DNA of 64,000 nt, taken from Inia geoffrensis (lineage: Eukaryota > Chordata > Mammalia > Artiodactyla > Iniidae). This document shows, one piece after another, positions 59,070-64,000 of this stretch (positions within the stretch are counted from its first letter, which is position 1; every line of letters begins with the position of its first letter). The translations under genes and the position numbers were made by a program. The stretch lies in assembly GCA_036417435.1 (NCBI GenBank), contig CM070910.1:69720784-69784783 (forward strand), in the 5' to 3' direction. The notes below the pieces were generated by a model. The model did no database searches. It saw only the letters and a list, made by a program, of their open reading frames with translations, and was not told the origin of the DNA.

Positions 59070-61225
59070 CAAGATCGATTAGGCAAGAAATAAAAGGCAT
59101 CCAAACTGGAAAGGAAGAAATAAAATCATCTGACTGCAGATGGCATAATCTTACAGGTAGAAAACCCTAAAGAGTCTACCCCAAAACCAGAAAACTATTA
59201 GAACTAATAAACGAATTTAGCAAAGTTTTAGGATATAAAAATCAAAACACAAAAATAAGTTGCATTTCTATTCACTAACAATGAACAATCTGAAAAGGAA
59301 ATTCAGAAAACAATTCCATTTATAATAGCAACAAAAAGAATAAAGTACTTAGGAATACACCTAACCAAGAGAGTGAAAGACTCGTACACTAAACCCTACA
59401 AAACATTGCTGAAAGAAATTAAAGAAGACACAAGTAAATGGAAAGACCCCCATGTTCATGGACTGGAAGGCTTAATACTGTTAAGATGTCCAAATACCCA
59501 AAGCAATCTACAGATTCTATGTAATCCCAACAAAACTGCAATGGCTATTTTGTAAAGAGAGAAAAATTTATCCTAAAATTCATATGGAATCTTAAGGGAC
59601 CCCAAATAGCCAAAACAATTTTGAAAAAGAACAAAGTTGGAGGTCTCACACTTCCTCACTTCAAAAATACTACAAAGCTAATCAAAACTGGCACACAGAT
59701 AGGCATGTAGGCGATGCAACAGAATAGAAAAAACTCAGAAATAAACCCTCACCATATGGTCAAATAATCTTCAACGAGGTGCCAAGACCACTCAATAGGA
59801 AAATGATAGTCTTTTCAACAAATGGTGTTGGGAAAACTGGATATCCACATGTAAGAGAATGAAGCTGGGCCCTTATCTTACACCATATAAAACAATAAAC
59901 CTGGCCTTCCCTGGTGGTCCAGTGGTTAAGACTCCGTGCTTCCACTGCAGGGGGCGCAAGTTTGATCCCTGGTTGGGGAACTAAGATCCCACATGCCACA
60001 AGGTGTGGCCAAAAAAATAATAAAATTAAAAAACAAACAAACAAAAAAACCCTGAAATAAATTAAAGACCTAAATGTAAGACCCAAAACTATAAAATTCC
60101 TGGAAGAAAACAATGGGGAAAAGCATCAAGATACTGGATTTGACAATGATTTACTGGATGTGATAAGAAGGTATAAACAACAACAACAACAAAAAACAAA
60201 TGAGACTACATCAAAGTTAACTTTTACATATCAAAGGACAGAAGCAACAGAGTGAAAGGGCAACCTACAGAATGGGAGAAAATATATGCAAATCATATAT
60301 CTGATAAGGGGTTAATGTCCAGAATATATAAAGAACTCCTACAACTCAACAACAACAAAAATCAAATAATCCAATTGAAAATGGGCAAAGGATCCGAATA
60401 GACATTTCTCTGAAGATGATATACAAATGGCCAACAAGCATATGAAAAAATGCTCAACGTCACTAATCAAATACAAACCAAAGCTACAATGAGGTATCAC
60501 TTCACAGCCAGAAGAATGGCTATTATCAAAAACAAAACAAAACAAAAAAACAGAAAATAAGTGTTGGTGAGGATGTGGAGGAACTGGAACCTTTGTGCAC
60601 TATTGATAGGACTATAAAATGATGCAACCTCTAAGGAAAACAGTCTATAAGTTCCTCAGAAAATTAGAAATAGAACTACCATGTGGTCCAGTTATCCTAC
60701 TTATGGTTATGTACACAAAAGAAGTGAAAGGAGGGTCTCAGAGAGATATCTGCACTCCCATGTTCATAGCAGCACTACTCACAAGGGCCAAGAGGCAGAA
60801 GCAATCCAATGTCCATCAATAGATAAATGGATAAACAAATGTGGTATATACATATGATGCAGTATTATTCACCTTTAAAAAAGAAGGAAATCCTGTCACA
60901 TGCTACAACACAGTTGGATCTCGAGGACGTTAGGCTAAGTGAAATAAGCCACTCACAAAAAGGTAAATACAGTATGATTCCACTTATATGACGAATCTAA
61001 AGTAGTCAAAGTCATAGAAACAAAAAATAGAATGTTGATTAACCAGGGGCTGGGAGTGAAGGATGGGGAAAGGGGGGAGTTGTTGTTTAAAACAGGACTT
61101 AATTTTGCAAGATGAAAAAGTTTTGGAGATCTGTTTCAAAACATTATGAACATACTTAACACTACTGAACTGTATACTTCGAAATGATTAAATGGTACAT
61201 TTTATGTTGTTTTTTACCACAAGAA
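59070..61225 (+). mobile_element. 5'-truncated, degenerate L1 (ORF2 part plus 3' UTR)
   Basis: It runs collinearly through the L1 ORF2 end: 'aaaaggcatccaaactggaa', 'gaaaaccctaaagagtctac', 'aacaattccatttataatag', 'aatggtgttgggaaaactgg', 'gatatacaaatggccaacaa' and 'gttggtgaggatgtggagg'. It ends in a 3' UTR with 'atgattaaatggtacatttt'. Many stops and frameshifts show it is dead. It is antisense to ZNF292 and is interrupted by the SINE at 59902-60047. Confidence 0.9.
59902..60047 (+). mobile_element. Short CHR-type SINE inside L1
   Basis: Head 'ggccttccctggtggtccag', 'gcaagtttgatccctggttg', 'aagatcccacatgccacaag', then (AAAC)n. It interrupts the L1 reading between 'aataaacctg' and 'ccctgaaataaatt', which gives an imperfect target duplication. 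Confidence 0.88.
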
Positions 61226-61314
61226 AAAAATGCATTAAAAATCAATTCAGCGTTGTTAGACGAAAAAATTCAAATTCAGAAATTTAATAAAAACATAACA
61301 CTTTAAGCTCTACA

Positions 61315-61490
61315 TCAGTGGTTCTTAACCCTGGCTGTACAATTATCTTGACTTCTAAAAAGTACTAATGCCTGGGGCTCAAACCCAGAGACTCTAATTT
61401 AATTGGTCTGTGGTAGGCCTCCAGCACTGGTATGTCTAAAAAACTCTCCAGGTGATTTAAGCACTGCCAGGATTAAGAACCACTGCTCTA
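61315..61490. mobile_element. MER5A-like hAT-Charlie element
   Basis: Terminal inverted repeats CAGTGGTTCTTAACCCTGGC and ...AGGATTAAGAACCACTG surround 'aatgcctggggctcaaaccc', 'ctctaatttaattggtctg' and 'tctccaggtgatttaagcac', matching MER5A. An imperfect 8-bp duplication (CTCTACAT and CTCTAAGG) flanks it. Confidence 0.9.
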
Positions 61491-63403
61491 AGGTAACTAT
61501 ATTTCAGTGTTCAAATTACCAGTTAGGGATAGTCTTAATTTTCACCTGACCTCTCACCTTTTCCTGGGAGAACAAGCTACATACACAATAAACAGAATTT
61601 TCACTTGAAGATTTCAGAATTTCTTAAATCATGTTGCTTGCTTTGTCATTAAGTCATTAAGTTATGATCATAACTGTTTCTTTGACATGGCTGCTATAAA
61701 TCAGAACTTTTAAGCACTAAAAAAATGTTCCATGATATAGATGAACCTAGTAAATATGTAACCCTAAAATTTGTGTGAAATAAGATTTAATTATTACTAT
61801 TACATTTAATTAAATTCTGACAACTTTATCCATGTAACATCAACATGAAATACACTCATTACAACAGAAATAATGAATTTTTCTAGGATGTTTAGAAAAG
61901 CCAATGAGTGTTTTAAAATCATTTTTAGTAAAAATAAAATCTTGGTGGTCACCATATCTCATTATGTAATAGCAGAATATTATTAAGGTTAACAAAATGC
62001 AAAATAAAGCATCCGCCTGAAATGGGAGACTAAACACTTTCACAATTTTACTGCAGTTAAGTTCTATCAGCTTAATTCTATCCAGAGTCACTGATCCTCA
62101 ATGATCTAAGGGTTATACACAAGTAAAACCTAAACACAAGGCAATCTAATTTAGCAGTGATTTTTAAAAATAAAATCTAAAATGCTCCACTGATTTATTT
62201 TTTATAACAAGGTCGGTTAAGAGCAAAAGGGAGAGACAAGGCAAAAAAAAAAAAAAAAAAAAAAGGCAACCAAATAGAAACAAGAAAACTGTATTTCTAA
62301 GAGTACTAAATGTATATAGTCTATAAGGTGTTCTTTTTAGTGACTTTCTATAAGAAATGTCCTAACACACACAAAAAAACCGTCAACAGATATTAAGTCT
62401 AGGTCTCAGAATCACCCCTTTTGGTATTCTCTACATAGGCAGGTAAAGATATAAACACACACATGAAAAACATAGGAAAAGTATCAATGAGCAAAATAAC
62501 TGGAGATTTACTATTAGAAAACAAATTCAGCTGCATGTAATCAGATCTGGCCTCACACTATTTACCTGGAAATTATTAGTTACCATTTGTTCTCTCCTCC
62601 CAACTCCTCTCCCTTTAAAATATAAGTACATTTTACGTATGTTAATATCGGGTAAACCTAGCAGCATTTTTTCCCTGCTCATTTTAAAATGCAAAGTTTA
62701 TTACTGAAAAAAAGACTTATTTTCTCACAAAGCTCTGGAGGATTTATAAGTACTGTGGAAAAGCTGAAGCTTTAGAAATTTCCTTTGAAAACCAAGGGGT
62801 TCAAAAAAAAGAGAGAAAACCATAGGGCTTAGGATTCAAGAAAGAACGGGCAAGCTGATAAAAATACAATTTATGCCATTGCAAATTATTCCAAAATAGA
62901 AGTGGAAGGGAAAGGGCTGAAGGAATTCAGTGTGACTGTTAATAGGGAGCTCTTTCAGAGTTTAGACTTTACAATACTGACATATACAAAGGAAGGAAAA
63001 GCAGCAGGCTCAGGACCAAAGATGTGTGCACCATGAGTGTCAGCACCTGGTAACTAACCTATGCGAACTGTTATTAAAGCTAAAACTCAAGATGACCCCT
63101 AGCTCACCAAAAAAGCTGAATGTAATCAAATTGGTGGAGATGGGTAACTTCCTCAGAAGAACCTGATCCTTGGGTTTGATTATTATTTATGATGACAGAA
63201 AAAGAGGATTCCTTTATTCTTATGGTGCTTCTGATAATAAGCTTTAAATTGAAAAGGTAGAACAAACAATGGAGAAAATGGAAATAGGTGGGAAGATGTA
63301 GTTTTCAAAACGGGGCTTAAGGTACATTTTGCAAACTGTAGACTAGAGGAATAGATATATTCCTAAGAGTCTCAAAATTAATATATTAAAAACATGGCTT
63401 GTG

Positions 63404-63614
63404 GGCTTCCCTGGTGGCGCAGTGGTTGAGAGTCCACCTGCCGCTGCAGGGGACACAGGGCTGTGCCCCAGTCTGGGAAGATCCCACACGCTGCAGAGCG
63501 GCTGGGCCCGTGAGCCATGGCCGCTGGGCCTGCGCATCCGGAACCTGTGCTCCACAACGGGAGAGGCCACAGCAGTGAGAGGCCCGCGTACCGCAAAAAA
63601 AAAAAAAAAAACAA
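63404..63614 (+). mobile_element. CHR-type SINE, sense
   Basis: Head GGGCTTCCCTGGTGGCGCAG, body and A-tail. A 16-bp target duplication AAAAACATGGCTTGTG lies at 63388-63403 and 63615-63630. The B-box-like motif has changed to GGGCTGTGCCC, so its internal promoter is probably weakened. Confidence 0.96.
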
Positions 63615-63659
63615 AAAAACATGGCTTGTGAGTGGTCAGGAAAAAAAGCATGACCGTTA

Positions 63660-64000
63660 AGAACCAAGGCAGATTCATCAAACATAAATATGGTTACACT
63701 TTTATAAAAGTTAATTCAAAATGTATCACATACCCAAATATAAAACGCAAAACTATAAAACTTCTAGGAGAAAACAGGAGAAAAATCTATATGACCTTGG
63801 GTTTGGTAATAATTTTTAGATAAAACACCAAAAGCACAATCCATGAAAGAAAAAAATGATAAGTAGGACTTTATTAAAATTTAAAACTTCTGCTCTCTGA
63901 AAGGCACTGTAAAGAAAAAGGACAAGCCACAGAGTAAACCGAATATATCTGCAAAACTCCTATCTGTTAAAGGACTTGTATCAAAATATAACAAAAAACT
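63660..64000 (+). mobile_element. L1 ORF2 fragment, cut by the window edge
   Basis: Phrases of L1 ORF2: 'ataaaacttctaggagaaaa', 'gaccttgggtttggtaataa', 'aaaacaccaaaagcacaatc', 'gcactgtaaagaaaaaggac', 'ggacttgtatcaaaatata'. The right end lies outside the window. The frame is broken. Confidence 0.85.

Larger units (their letters stand above)
55701..64000 (-). other. ZNF292: ZNF292 intron running off the right edge
   Basis: No further exon with a ZNF292-like frame and splice sites is visible to 64000. It contains an antisense MIR, a pyrimidine-rich tract (58480-58990), a broken 2-kb L1, two SINEs, a MER5A-like element and a terminal L1 piece. Confidence 0.75.

Noticed and set aside
59373..60822. 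Short frames resembling reverse transcriptase ends (59373-59555, 60619-60822)
   Set aside because: They are remnants of the broken L1 ORF2 at 59070-61225, not a gene.

Overview
The window is nuclear DNA from a placental mammal, almost certainly a whale or dolphin. About a dozen tRNA-derived SINEs share the heads and bodies of the CHR-type SINEs of whales and hippos, there are cetartiodactyl-type L1 3' ends, and older mammalian repeats (MIR, MER20, MER5A, Tigger1) are present. Two real protein-coding genes are visible, and both are recognised from their protein sequences: GJB7 (connexin 25) on the + strand and ZNF292 on the - strand. In human these two genes are convergent neighbours on chromosome 6q14-q15, so the window looks syntenic with that locus, shown in the reverse orientation.

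Layout. Positions 1-11235 are non-coding and probably lie in the intron upstream of the single GJB7 coding exon. They hold SINEs, L1 fragments, hAT-type DNA elements, MIRs and a long TA microsatellite. Positions 11236-13210 are the GJB7 coding exon (ATG 11263, stop 12067-12069) and its presumed 3' UTR. Positions 13211 to about 30500 are a repeat-rich spacer between the two gene ends. It contains a Tigger1 transposon split by a nested L1, two pairs of local duplicated segments, five SINEs, and long purine-rich old repeats. From about 30500 to 64000 is ZNF292, read right to left: the 3' UTR, a 7.1-kb terminal coding exon with 16 C2H2-like fingers (32392-39537), and three upstream exons (46495-46636, 48904-49040, 55498-55700), each with correct splice sites and matching phase. 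The first exons, about 180 codons judging from the remembered human length, lie beyond the right edge. The ZNF292 introns hold SINEs, an ERV-type LTR, a second LTR-like repeat, a broken 2-kb L1 and old DNA elements.

The two genes have unrelated products, a gap-junction channel subunit and a nuclear zinc-finger protein. I see no operon-like or shared functional logic and no new multi-gene system. The points most worth checking are the long cytoplasmic tail of this connexin 25, the two sets of short local duplications at 16.6-21.0 kb, and the nested transposon structures. Repeat family names come from recognised consensus features, not from a database search.
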